A stretch of 64,000 bases of DNA, from contig JAKSDK010001037.1 of NCBI GenBank assembly GCA_022360095.1, positions 62,001 to 126,000 on the forward strand, written 5' to 3'. The notes under the pieces were generated by a model. The model ran no database searches. It was given only the letters and a program-made list of their open reading frames with translations, and was not told the DNA's origin. The translations under genes were made by a program, and so were the position numbers. Positions 17,878 through 25,628 of this stretch are shown one piece after another; the stretch's first letter is position 1, and every line of letters starts with the position of its first letter. The stretch comes from Phycisphaerales bacterium (GTDB taxonomy: Bacteria > Planctomycetota > Phycisphaerae > UBA1845 > UTPLA1).

Positions 17878-18624
17878 ATGGGAGCGACACTTGAGGCTCT
17901 GCACCGCCTCCAAGAGATCGAGTTGCAAATTGCAGAGATTCAGCAGCGGATCGACCGGAAGGTTCGCGGTTGCACGAGACAGAAGCAGCGGATTTCAGAA
18001 TTGGAGGAGAGGGTTCGAGGACAACAGGAGCAGCAACGCGCCGATCAAATTGAAGCGGACAGCCTCGATGTCGACGTCAGGGCGGTCGAAGAGGAGATCG
18101 CCAAGCTGCGCGTTGCGTTGAACACATCAAAGTCCAATCGCGAGTACCACGCCGTTCTCACCCAGCTGAATACGAAAAAGGCCGACAAAAGCAAACTCGA
18201 AGAGCGCGGTCTCGGCCTGTTGTCGCAAATCGATGAGAAGAAGAAGCAGTGCGGCGTGATCGAGGACGAGCGCGACAAAGAAGTGGCCAAGCTCAAGGAG
18301 CTTGAGGCGGGAGTGACCGCTGCCGAGGAAGAGGCGAGCGATCGCCTTAATCGTCTCCGGTCGGAACGGGAGCAGGCCGCCGCCGAAGTTCCGCAGGATG
18401 CGCTCCTGATGTTCAATCGCGTGGCGGGCAAAAACGAAGGCGAGGCGATGGCGGCCGTCATTCGCACGCACCCCAAGCGTCAGGAATATGCCTGTGACGG
18501 TTGCAACATGTCGATCACCATCGAGCAGGTCAACTCGATTCTGTCGCGCGACGAGGCGGTCTTGTGTAACGTTTGCGGTCGAATCCTATACCTGGAATCT
18601 CCCGCCGCTTCCGGGGCACGATAG
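17878..18624 (+). CDS. Coiled-coil protein with C4 zinc ribbon
   Basis: A 248-residue protein. About residues 1-180 form a long antiparallel-type coiled coil, rich in Glu, Lys, Gln and Arg (LHRLQEIELQIAEIQQRID at the start). The C-terminus holds two CxxC pairs, CDGC and CNVC, about 27 residues apart, forming a zinc ribbon ending ILYLES. This matches the widespread C4-type zinc-ribbon family (PF02591, structural relative CT398), whose members bind nucleic acid or secretion and flagellar partners in different bacteria. It lies 77 bp before the amidotransferase gene on the same strand. The role is not established. Confidence 0.88.
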   Translation: MGATLEALHRLQEIELQIAEIQQRIDRKVRGCTRQKQRISELEERVRGQQEQQRADQIEADSLDVDVRAVEEEIAKLRVALNTSKSNREYHAVLTQLNTKKADKSKLEERGLGLLSQIDEKKKQCGVIEDERDKEVAKLKELEAGVTAAEEEASDRLNRLRSEREQAAAEVPQDALLMFNRVAGKNEGEAMAAVIRTHPKRQEYACDGCNMSITIEQVNSILSRDEAVLCNVCGRILYLESPAASGAR

Positions 18625-18700
18625 AAATGCCCATCGCGACTGTTCGGTTCGCGACGGATTCTTTCCTCCTTAAACTCAAAATCAAACAGGCCCACGCAAC

Positions 18701-19285
18701 GTGATCGTCATTATCGATAACTACGACTCGTTCACCTACAACCTGGTTCAACGCCTGGGGGAGATCGGGCTCGAACAGGCTGGCCTGCGCCACGAGATCG
18801 CCGTTTATCGAAACGATGAAGTAACGATCGACCAGATCGAGGAGTCCCGACCGACCCATCTGATTATCTCCCCCGGCCCCTGTACGCCCCGTGAAGGCGG
18901 GATCAGCAACGAGGCCATCAAACATTTCCATTCTCGAATTCCGGTGCTCGGCGTCTGCCTGGGCCACCAGTGCATCGGCGACGCTTTCGGCGCGACGGTC
19001 GCCGGGGCGGACCGCATCATGCACGGCAAGACCAGCGCGATCCATCACGACGGCCGAACGATCTACACCGGTCTATCCAATCCGTTCACGGCGACACGAT
19101 ATCATTCGCTGATCATTCATCGCGACACGCTGGCGGCCGATTTTGAAGTGTCGGCCTGGACGGACCATGACGAATGCATGGGCATCCGCCACCGCACGGC
19201 CCCGCTGGAAGGTGTGCAGTTTCATCCGGAGAGCTTCCTGACCACCGAGGGCACGAAACTTCTGGCAGGTTTTCTGAATCGATAG
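18701..19285 (+). CDS. trpG: Anthranilate/aminodeoxychorismate synthase glutamine amidotransferase subunit
   Basis: A 194-residue class I glutamine amidotransferase starting with GTG. It opens MIVIIDNYDSFTYNLVQRLG, the family's hallmark. The nucleophile cysteine is in GVCLGHQCIGDAFG, and the catalytic His-Glu is in VQFHPESFLT near residue 180. The protein hydrolyses glutamine and passes ammonia to TrpE or PabB. Length matches TrpG/PabA (about 190). No trpE or pabB is in the window, so whether it serves tryptophan, folate or both cannot be decided. It is followed by two strong GC hairpins. Confidence 0.92.
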   Translation: MIVIIDNYDSFTYNLVQRLGEIGLEQAGLRHEIAVYRNDEVTIDQIEESRPTHLIISPGPCTPREGGISNEAIKHFHSRIPVLGVCLGHQCIGDAFGATVAGADRIMHGKTSAIHHDGRTIYTGLSNPFTATRYHSLIIHRDTLAADFEVSAWTDHDECMGIRHRTAPLEGVQFHPESFLTTEGTKLLAGFLNR

Positions 19286-19337
19286 AGCGATCAGCGAACG
19301 AAGCACGAATCGCGACCCAAGATCACGCACTTTAAAG

Positions 19338-19359
19338 CCCCGGGCCGCCCTGCCCGGGG
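19338..19359. terminator. GC-rich hairpin downstream of the amidotransferase gene
   Basis: CCCCGGGC (19338-19345) and GCCCGGGG (19352-19359) form a perfect 8-bp stem with a six-base loop, 53 bases after the stop, followed by TTT. With the hairpin at 19420 it lies between convergent genes, so it may act in both directions. Confidence 0.6.
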
Positions 19360-19419
19360 TTTGATCGCAGCGTTTTTCTTGTTCGTCCATCCGATCAGCG
19401 CACACAATTCCGCCAACCA

Positions 19420-19447
19420 CCCCGGGCGGGGCGGCCCGGGGCTTTTT
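19420..19447 (+). terminator. Rho-independent terminator between convergent genes
   Basis: CCCCGGGC (19420-19427) pairs with GCCCGGGG (19434-19441), followed by CTTTTT. It is nearly the reverse complement of the hairpin at 19338-19359. Confidence 0.7.
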
Positions 19448-19512
19448 CCCACATCGCATCGTTCTTCGCGTCGCGCGCACCTTCTTGCTTGTGAACGGCC
19501 TCCGCGCCGGAT

Positions 19513-19544
19513 GCCCACCACTTCCTCACGGGCGCAGCTCTGAT
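19513..19544. repeat. Single arm of a dispersed GC-rich repeat
   Basis: GCCCACCACTTCCTCACGGG followed by CGCAGCTCTGAT closely matches sequence near 28529-28560 and 46272-46303. Here only one arm is seen, between convergent genes. Confidence 0.6.
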
Positions 19545-19587
19545 TTATTCGGCTTGGGTTTCTTGAAAGTGGTCGTTGAATGAAAGG

Positions 19588-20553
19588 CTAGTGGTCGTTG
19601 CGGCGGGGCATGGGCATTCGTCGGTAGGCCCGGTCACGGTCCTTGTGGCCTTTTTCCACCTTGTCCATGGGGGTGCCGAATAAATCAGGATCCAATTTTT
19701 TGACTCTGTCCATGAGCTCTTTGCGAGCCTTGGCGTCCAATGGCTCTCTCCTGGCATCGGGATGAATCGCCTCCAGGTCGAGCTGCGTCTGTTCGCCGAG
19801 GTTGTAGAGTGCGTCGCGGACCTCGGGGAACCGTTCGAGCAGGTTCGCCTCGTGGACGATCGATTCAAACGGTCCGTCCTGAATTTCTTCGGCGAGCTGG
19901 ATAATCCCGGCGGCGAAGCGATGCTGCATGGATTCGGTGACGCGATTGGGATGGTCCCGGATGACGCGCGCCTGCGGCTCCAGCAGAACCGTGGCCCAGC
20001 AGAGCACCAACATCGTGAGGGCGCCTTCGGCCACGCCGATGCTCGTGCCGAAGAACCGATCGGCGCCGCGCAGGAACGGCCGTTTCATGATGAAGCGATT
20101 TCGAAAGAGCTTCACAACGGAACCGATCACGACCAATGCCAACGCGACGACCGCGACACAGACGATCCCGTTGGTGAACGGACTGGGCTTTCCGAACACG
20201 GCGCGCGTGATGGGGTCGGCGAAACCGGGGTTGTTCATGGCCAGGAACAGGACCACGAACGTCGCCGGGAGCATGATCAGTTTTCGCAATCCGCCGCGCC
20301 AGAGTCCGTGCAGGCCGGAGAGTCCCAGGATGGTTGCACCAATTTGTCCGAGTAAATAATCGTTTTGGGAGCTGAAGCCGATGCCGGCCGCCATACCGCC
20401 GAGAAGAAGCCCGATTGAAACCCAGGGCACGGGAACGCGCTTGTGGTCCTCCAATTCGAAATCCGTCTGAGGACCGGCGGCGTGCGTGCTGGGGTTCCAC
20501 GATGGCTTTGTGCGATGGGGCGGTCTGATGACGGGGGGCTTTGTTCCGGTCAT
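19588..20553 (-). CDS. CvpA-like integral membrane protein
   Basis: A 321-residue protein with a charged N-terminus of about 45 residues, then roughly six membrane segments between residues 48 and 205. A soluble helical C-terminal tail of about 115 residues, rich in Glu, Asp and Arg, follows. The segment pattern ([27 protein letters not shown], then [19 protein letters not shown]) resembles CvpA/colicin V production proteins, but is longer. The ATG at 20553 has GAGG 8 bases upstream; an earlier in-frame ATG at 20652 has no such site. It is divergent from the GYF-AIM24 gene. The molecular role of CvpA-like proteins is not settled, and this assignment is moderate. Confidence 0.7.
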   Translation of the reverse strand: MTGTKPPVIRPPHRTKPSWNPSTHAAGPQTDFELEDHKRVPVPWVSIGLLLGGMAAGIGFSSQNDYLLGQIGATILGLSGLHGLWRGGLRKLIMLPATFVVLFLAMNNPGFADPITRAVFGKPSPFTNGIVCVAVVALALVVIGSVVKLFRNRFIMKRPFLRGADRFFGTSIGVAEGALTMLVLCWATVLLEPQARVIRDHPNRVTESMQHRFAAGIIQLAEEIQDGPFESIVHEANLLERFPEVRDALYNLGEQTQLDLEAIHPDARREPLDAKARKELMDRVKKLDPDLFGTPMDKVEKGHKDRDRAYRRMPMPRRNDH

Positions 20554-20727
20554 GTCGTTGGGTCCTCTGGACGCTCTGGCTTTGTGCAGTATCTTTATAT
20601 ATCGGTTAGGCTGCCGGGACAAAATATTCCGGGCCCGGTTTCTGAAATCCATCTTGACCGCTTTCGAGGTCCCCGGAAGTCAGGTTATGGGAGCGAGCGA
20701 CTCGGAGCTTTGGCTGGAGAATCACAG

Positions 20728-21720
20728 ATGTCCAATGAAATGGGCTGGTATTACGCAACGGACGGCAATCCGGTCGGGCCGATGAGCCGTGAGCAACTGA
20801 TTCGTCAACTACCGGACGTGGGTGGCCCCGACGCGCTCATTTATGGTCCTACGACGCCGAACTGGACCAAGGCCCGTCACGTGGCGTCGATCATCGGCGG
20901 CCTGCGGGGTGAGAAGGCGCCGCCGCCGCCGAAGGCACGTATGGCGGATGAGATCGACTATGAGATTTTCGGCGACGACATGCAGTTCGTGGAGATCACG
21001 CTCGATCCGGACGAAGTCGTCGTGGCTGAAGCGGGGGCGATGTTGTACATGACCCAAGGCATTCAGTTGGAAACGGTCTTCGGCGACCCGTCCAAACAGC
21101 AGGGCCTGCTCGGTAAGCTGTTTGACGCGGGCAAGCGAATGATCACCGGCGAATCGCTGTTCCTGACGACGTTCGGGGCACTGGGTCGTCAGCGTGAGAA
21201 GGTCGCCTTTGCTTCGCCGTATCCCGGCAAGATCATCCCGATGCATCTGGACGAACTGGGGGGCGAGATTCTGTGCCAGAAGTCCTCTTTTCTTTGCGCG
21301 GCTCGCGGTGTGCAAATCGACATCGCGTTTCAGAAACGGATCGGCGCCGGTTTGTTCGGGGGCGAGGGTTTTATCCTCCAGCGCATCCGTGGTGACGGCA
21401 TCGGCTTCGTTCATGCCGGCGGCACCATCGTCAAACGAGAACTCGCTTCGGGTGAACGACTGCGCGTGGACACCGGCTGTCTCGTCGCGTTTCAGCCGTC
21501 GGTTGATTACGACATCACGAGTGCGGGTGGAATCAAGACGTCGCTGTTTGGGGGCGAAGGCATTTTCCTGGCCAGTCTCACCGGTCCCGGCGCGGTGTGG
21601 CTGCAATCTCTCCCGTTTTCGCGCCTGGCCGGCCGCATCGCGGGAACCTTCAGCGCAGGCAAAGGAAAGGGGGAAGGGTCCGTCCTCGGCGGCTTGGGCA
21701 ATCTTTTCGAAGCGGATTAG
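20728..21720 (+). CDS. GYF_2 domain fused to AIM24/TIGR00266-family protein
   Basis: A 330-residue fusion. Residues about 5-50 ([19 protein letters not shown] ... [10 protein letters not shown]) match the GYF_2 domain, a small peptide-binding module common in Planctomycetes. After a proline-rich linker (APPPPKAR), residues about 75-325 form the AIM24/TIGR00266 beta-sandwich, with repeated glycine motifs such as [33 protein letters not shown] and [15 protein letters not shown]24 proteins are widespread; the yeast member affects mitochondrial membrane organisation, while the bacterial role is unknown. The ATG at 20728 has GGAGA 8 bases before it and begins exactly at the GYF domain. It converges with the gene at 21728, 7 bp apart. 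Confidence 0.88.
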   Translation: MSNEMGWYYATDGNPVGPMSREQLIRQLPDVGGPDALIYGPTTPNWTKARHVASIIGGLRGEKAPPPPKARMADEIDYEIFGDDMQFVEITLDPDEVVVAEAGAMLYMTQGIQLETVFGDPSKQQGLLGKLFDAGKRMITGESLFLTTFGALGRQREKVAFASPYPGKIIPMHLDELGGEILCQKSSFLCAARGVQIDIAFQKRIGAGLFGGEGFILQRIRGDGIGFVHAGGTIVKRELASGERLRVDTGCLVAFQPSVDYDITSAGGIKTSLFGGEGIFLASLTGPGAVWLQSLPFSRLAGRIAGTFSAGKGKGEGSVLGGLGNLFEAD

Positions 21721-21727
21721 GCCGTCG

Positions 21728-23962
21728 TTATTTTTTCGAAAGACGCTCTTTCGTCTTCCTGACCAATTCTTCCACGCGTGAGTAGGGCGTTACAAAATCA
21801 ACGTGGCCATCCTGGAACAGGACGTTTGCGCCCTCGTTGTCGGTGTGGTTATCAGGTTTCTCGTAGATCAGTATGTTGGTGGGGTGGCTGCTCGTCGTCG
21901 AGCCCGGGATGTAAATGTAACACGCGTGGGGCCCGTCGTCCGGTGAAGCCGCCGAGCTTGGACAGATAAACTGTGCCCGGGACACATTCTTTTCTTCGAG
22001 TAACGTTTCAAGATCGGGAGGGAATGCGCCGTCTTTGCGGTCCTGGGCGCTGATGTACAACGCCTGACCGAGGCCACGCAGATTGGCGGCGCAGACCGTT
22101 CGTTTGGACATTTCCCTCGCACGGGAAAGGGCCGGCAACAAGACCGAAACCGCGACCGCCATCGGCGCCGTGTTTGCATAACTCAGCATGAGCGGATTCA
22201 ACCCCATCGGCATGGGACCGTACGACGCATAGAGTTTTCCCTTCGCGTCGCACTGTGTCATCCTGACCTCATTGAACAGATATTTCGCGATCGTTTGTTG
22301 AGAAGGCAGTGCGGTGACGTCGATTTCGATGCCCTCCCCTTGTGCCATGGCGGCGCCAACCTGACCGATGGCCAACAGCCACGGATAGAGGCCGGCGAAC
22401 GTGCGACGGGTGTCCACATACGCGAGTCCGGGGCCCGGTTTCCCCATGGTCTTGCGAGCCTTCACGAAATCAGCGTTTGCCAGGATCGAGTTTTTCCCCG
22501 GGTCGCCGTCGATCAGACGATCCAAGGCCGTCGTCACGATTTGTGGATAGAGACCGATGATGACCCATTGCTCGTGCTCGGCCCAGGCCGGGGCGACCGG
22601 CATCGGAAAGCCGATGACGTTGACGAATTCGATTTTATGGTTGCGGTGTTGGAACGAGCTGATTCGAACGGCATCCTCTCCATCCACCATTTTGGCGATC
22701 GTTTTCACGATTTGTCTGACACGCTTCCTGAGTTGTTTGGGATCACGAGATTCAACGATCTTGGTGGTGCCGGTGAACCAGATGCCGCCGTTTTCCGGTG
22801 CGTCATAGACAATGATCGTATCCCCGATCAAATCGAGGTAGTCCGTGTCGAGCCGGAAGCCGAGCGTCTGCTCGATTTGTCCGATGGCGCCCATCACCGT
22901 TTGTGACAATTCCGCATCCACCGCTTTGAAGAGGCCAAGCGCTCCCTGATAAATGGCCGACACATCCAGGTTGTAGGCCATCGCCCAATTCGGCGACTTC
23001 GGAATCATGGCCAAGTCGGAGTCCGTCAGCGGTTTGCTTGATCCTCCAAAGAGGCCGCGTCCGCCTTTTGGTGTATGGAGGTACAGCCCGCTGTAGCATC
23101 CACCGTGGGTGAGTCGGCTTTCCCAGCAGATGGACGCCAGGCTGTCGATGCCTAGGTTTGTGAGAATGGACGTGACTTTTTCATCGTCGCCCCGTTTGAA
23201 ACCGGGCATCATCGGCATGATGGCTTCGGTCTTCTTCAATAGGCGCGCGGTATTGACGAACACGGTGGTCGAGCGAGCTTCCGGATCACCGCTCATTTTC
23301 CGGCGAGAGAGTTTCAAAGATTTGTTCTCGGCCAGCGATGTCGCTTCTTGCCGGACACACGCGGCGATTTTCTCGACGGCCTGGTCGCCTAGGGCAATGA
23401 GGAAATGATCATTGATCAGACCGTAATAAAGACCACCTGGAATCGGTGCGCTGACTTGTGTCATTGACAGGCCGCCCACAACGGTTTCTTCGCGTGGCGG
23501 TGCTTCGGTCAGGGTCATAAGATCGTCGAAGTTCTTAAGGAAGCGTTTTGCATCCTTACCCACATGCGATACAAGAGCTGCTTCCACAAACGGACCTTGC
23601 CCTGTGGCGCCGCCGTCGAGAATCGCGATGGCGGCGGGGCGTTCGGCGAGTGTTTGCAGAATGTCCTTGATGGCACGATAGGTCTTTACATCTTCGAGCT
23701 GATCGCCGGCGAACTGGTCGATTGCATGATCCAGTTGCGCAAAGAAGCGGCGGACAGCCGGGTCGGCCATCAGTTTCCCGTAGGCGCCCGTCTTCGCAAG
23801 CTTGCCTGTTTGATCACTGCCGGCACGGCCAATGTAGAGGAGCGTGTCCTCCGGCATCGCTTCCGTCAGGTCTACAGGCCTGGCCAAAGCCGGTGATGAC
23901 CAGCAGCAGGCAGTCGTTGAGATCGCGCAGACGAAAGAGACAGCTTGGCGAAGATTAAGCAT
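21728..23962 (-). CDS. Large secreted protein with DUF3352-like body and pseudopilin-type C-terminal region
   Basis: A 744-residue exported protein. An N-terminal signal (AVSFVCAISTTACCWSSPALA) is followed by VDLTEAMPEDTLLYIGRAG, an opening common in DUF3352-like proteins of this phylum. The long middle (about 30-560) resembles repeated halves of that family (ERPAAIAILDGG, PIPGGLYYGLINDHFLIALGD). Near residue 600 a hydrophobic segment, MAVAVSVLLPALSRAREMSK, resembles the N-terminal helix of type II secretion pseudopilins. The end contains the ANLRGLGQALYISAQD and NVLFQDGHVDFV motifs of the H-X9-DG (DUF1559-like) planctomycete pseudopilin tail. The combination suggests a surface or periplasmic protein. 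Function unknown. Confidence 0.75.
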   Translation of the reverse strand: MLNLRQAVSFVCAISTTACCWSSPALARPVDLTEAMPEDTLLYIGRAGSDQTGKLAKTGAYGKLMADPAVRRFFAQLDHAIDQFAGDQLEDVKTYRAIKDILQTLAERPAAIAILDGGATGQGPFVEAALVSHVGKDAKRFLKNFDDLMTLTEAPPREETVVGGLSMTQVSAPIPGGLYYGLINDHFLIALGDQAVEKIAACVRQEATSLAENKSLKLSRRKMSGDPEARSTTVFVNTARLLKKTEAIMPMMPGFKRGDDEKVTSILTNLGIDSLASICWESRLTHGGCYSGLYLHTPKGGRGLFGGSSKPLTDSDLAMIPKSPNWAMAYNLDVSAIYQGALGLFKAVDAELSQTVMGAIGQIEQTLGFRLDTDYLDLIGDTIIVYDAPENGGIWFTGTTKIVESRDPKQLRKRVRQIVKTIAKMVDGEDAVRISSFQHRNHKIEFVNVIGFPMPVAPAWAEHEQWVIIGLYPQIVTTALDRLIDGDPGKNSILANADFVKARKTMGKPGPGLAYVDTRRTFAGLYPWLLAIGQVGAAMAQGEGIEIDVTALPSQQTIAKYLFNEVRMTQCDAKGKLYASYGPMPMGLNPLMLSYANTAPMAVAVSVLLPALSRAREMSKRTVCAANLRGLGQALYISAQDRKDGAFPPDLETLLEEKNVSRAQFICPSSAASPDDGPHACYIYIPGSTTSSHPTNILIYEKPDNHTDNEGANVLFQDGHVDFVTPYSRVEELVRKTKERLSKK

Positions 23963-24100
23963 GATTCGGCCTCCAAGAGCGTGGCATGTGGTCCGCTGTG
24001 ATGCTCCGTGGCGACATTATATAGTAAGGCTATCATGACCGGTCAAATCCCGTTAGATTGGGTTGATCGCAGCGGTGATGACAACAAAGAGGTTCTCACA

Positions 24101-24883
24101 ATGGCGGAATTCGTACGGCAGAGCATTGAAAACCAAAGGGCCACCGTGACGCTGACAAGGCCGGAGTTGCACAATGCGTTCAACGAAGTGGTCATCGAAG
24201 AGTTGACGCGGGCCTTTGTCGAGTTGGGCCAAAACGCCGGCGTTCGGGTGGTCGTATTGGCGGCGGAAGGCAAGTCATTCTGTGCAGGCGCCGACATCCA
24301 CTGGATGAAGCGGATGGTCGATTATTCGGTCGAGGAAAACATTGAGGACGCCACGAGCATGGCGAACATGTTGCGGACGATTCGCGAATGTCCCAAGGCG
24401 GTCATCGCGCGGATTCACGGGGCAACGATCGGCGGCGGCGTCGGTCTGGCGGCGGCGTGTGACGTCGCCGTGGCGATTGAGTCCGCGGTGTTCTGTCTGA
24501 GCGAGGTGAAACTCGGCATCCTGCCGGCGGTGATCTCACCTTATGTTTTGGAGAAAGTCGGTCCGGGCTCTATGCGCCGCTACGCCCTGACCGCGGAGCG
24601 CTTCAATGCGGACGAGGCGAAACGAATCGGGCTTATTTCCGAGTCCGTCGACGGTGTCGATGAAATGGATGCCTGGATTGAACGGATCATCGCGAGCATC
24701 ACGGCCAACGGTCCGGAGGCGATCACGGCCTGTAAAGGAGTGCTCCGCGATGTGCAGCCGCTCGACTGGGACGGGAAGCAGAAACTGACCGTCGAGCGGA
24801 TCGCGGAGCGTCGAGTCTCTGAGGAGGGGCAGGAGGGCCTGAAGGCGTTTCTTGAAAAGCGACGGCCCGGTTGGACGGCTTAA
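24101..24883 (+). CDS. Enoyl-CoA hydratase/isomerase family protein
   Basis: A 260-residue crotonase-fold enzyme. The oxyanion-hole segments are visible: GKSFCAGADIHWMK and HGATIGGGVGLAAACDVAVA. SEVKLGILPAVISPYVLEKVG carries the expected catalytic-loop glutamate position. The C-terminal trimerisation helices end in SEEGQEGLKAFLEKRRPGW, as in short-chain enoyl-CoA and methylglutaconyl-CoA hydratases. Likely role is hydration of an unsaturated acyl-CoA in fatty-acid or leucine breakdown; the precise substrate is not readable. The start at 24101 has GAGG 9 bases upstream, and an in-frame upstream ATG at 24008 would add an unrelated extension. No other beta-oxidation gene is nearby. Confidence 0.9.
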   Translation: MAEFVRQSIENQRATVTLTRPELHNAFNEVVIEELTRAFVELGQNAGVRVVVLAAEGKSFCAGADIHWMKRMVDYSVEENIEDATSMANMLRTIRECPKAVIARIHGATIGGGVGLAAACDVAVAIESAVFCLSEVKLGILPAVISPYVLEKVGPGSMRRYALTAERFNADEAKRIGLISESVDGVDEMDAWIERIIASITANGPEAITACKGVLRDVQPLDWDGKQKLTVERIAERRVSEEGQEGLKAFLEKRRPGWTA

Positions 24884-24922
24884 AACGGCAGACCCGGTCC
24901 GTAAGGACGGGTCGTACCGTTT
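24883..24922 (+). terminator. Hairpin after the enoyl-CoA hydratase gene
   Basis: AAACGG (24883-24888) pairs with CCGTTT (24917-24922), and GACCCG (24891-24896) with CGGGTC (24908-24913). It begins at the stop codon. There is only a short T run after it, so termination is likely but weak. Confidence 0.45.
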
Positions 24923-25054
24923 GTTCTGGTCGAGCGGGTTTGCTTGACGGATCGTCCGCGCCTAGGATTCAATGTCTCCCCTCGCTAGTGCAGGTTTCGG
25001 GCGAACAAGTCAGATCCATGACGGATGGGCTCGTGACGCCAGGGAGAGATTGAG

Positions 25055-25558
25055 ATGAAGTCGAAAGTTCTTTTCTTCGTTTTGCTTGCGTCCACTTTCG
25101 GGATGTCGGATATGAACTGTCCGAACATCGGCACGATCGCTATCGGCGGTTCTGAGTGCCCGGAAGGCCTGTCGAACCCCGCCGTGGATCGTATTGATTT
25201 CAGGCGGGTCGACGGCACACTCGACATGGTCCGGATCACCGGCGTCGTCGAAAATAAAGGCAGCGGAGATTTTTCCTCCGGTGAAGGGCAACAAACGATC
25301 CAGTTGTACGAAGGTGTGGAACTGGTCGCCCAGCAAGCGTTCGAGAATCTCGCCGCCGGTGCGACGGCCTCGATTTCCCATACACGCACGTGGGAGACCG
25401 GCAACGAGTTCGCTCCGACCTATCGCGTTTTGATCGTCTACGATCCGGACATCTACATCGACGCCAATGCGGACAACGACGACTGCCAGCCCTCCGACAA
25501 TGCTTTGGCGCGAGACGGAGTCGAGATCGACGACCTATTTACTCCCACCGCTAACTAA
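25055..25558 (+). CDS. Small secreted protein with CARDB-like fold
   Basis: A 167-residue protein with an N-terminal signal (KSKVLFFVLLASTFGM) and a single beta-sandwich-like body. The stretch LDMVRITGVVENKGSGDFSS followed by TIQLYEG and FENLAAGATASISHTRTW fits the CARDB/PapD-like adhesion fold. It ends with an acidic DPDIYIDANADNDDC segment. GGGAGAG lies shortly before the ATG. Probably exported to the periplasm or cell surface, with no catalytic residues seen. The gene sits alone between the hydratase and the kinase (convergent with the kinase). Confidence 0.7.
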   Translation: MKSKVLFFVLLASTFGMSDMNCPNIGTIAIGGSECPEGLSNPAVDRIDFRRVDGTLDMVRITGVVENKGSGDFSSGEGQQTIQLYEGVELVAQQAFENLAAGATASISHTRTWETGNEFAPTYRVLIVYDPDIYIDANADNDDCQPSDNALARDGVEIDDLFTPTAN

Positions 25559-25628
25559 GCCCTTGCTAGACACAACGCAGTGCTTCAGCTTTCTCAGGGA
25601 CATTTGTCAAGGGACGCTAGCGTGCGCA

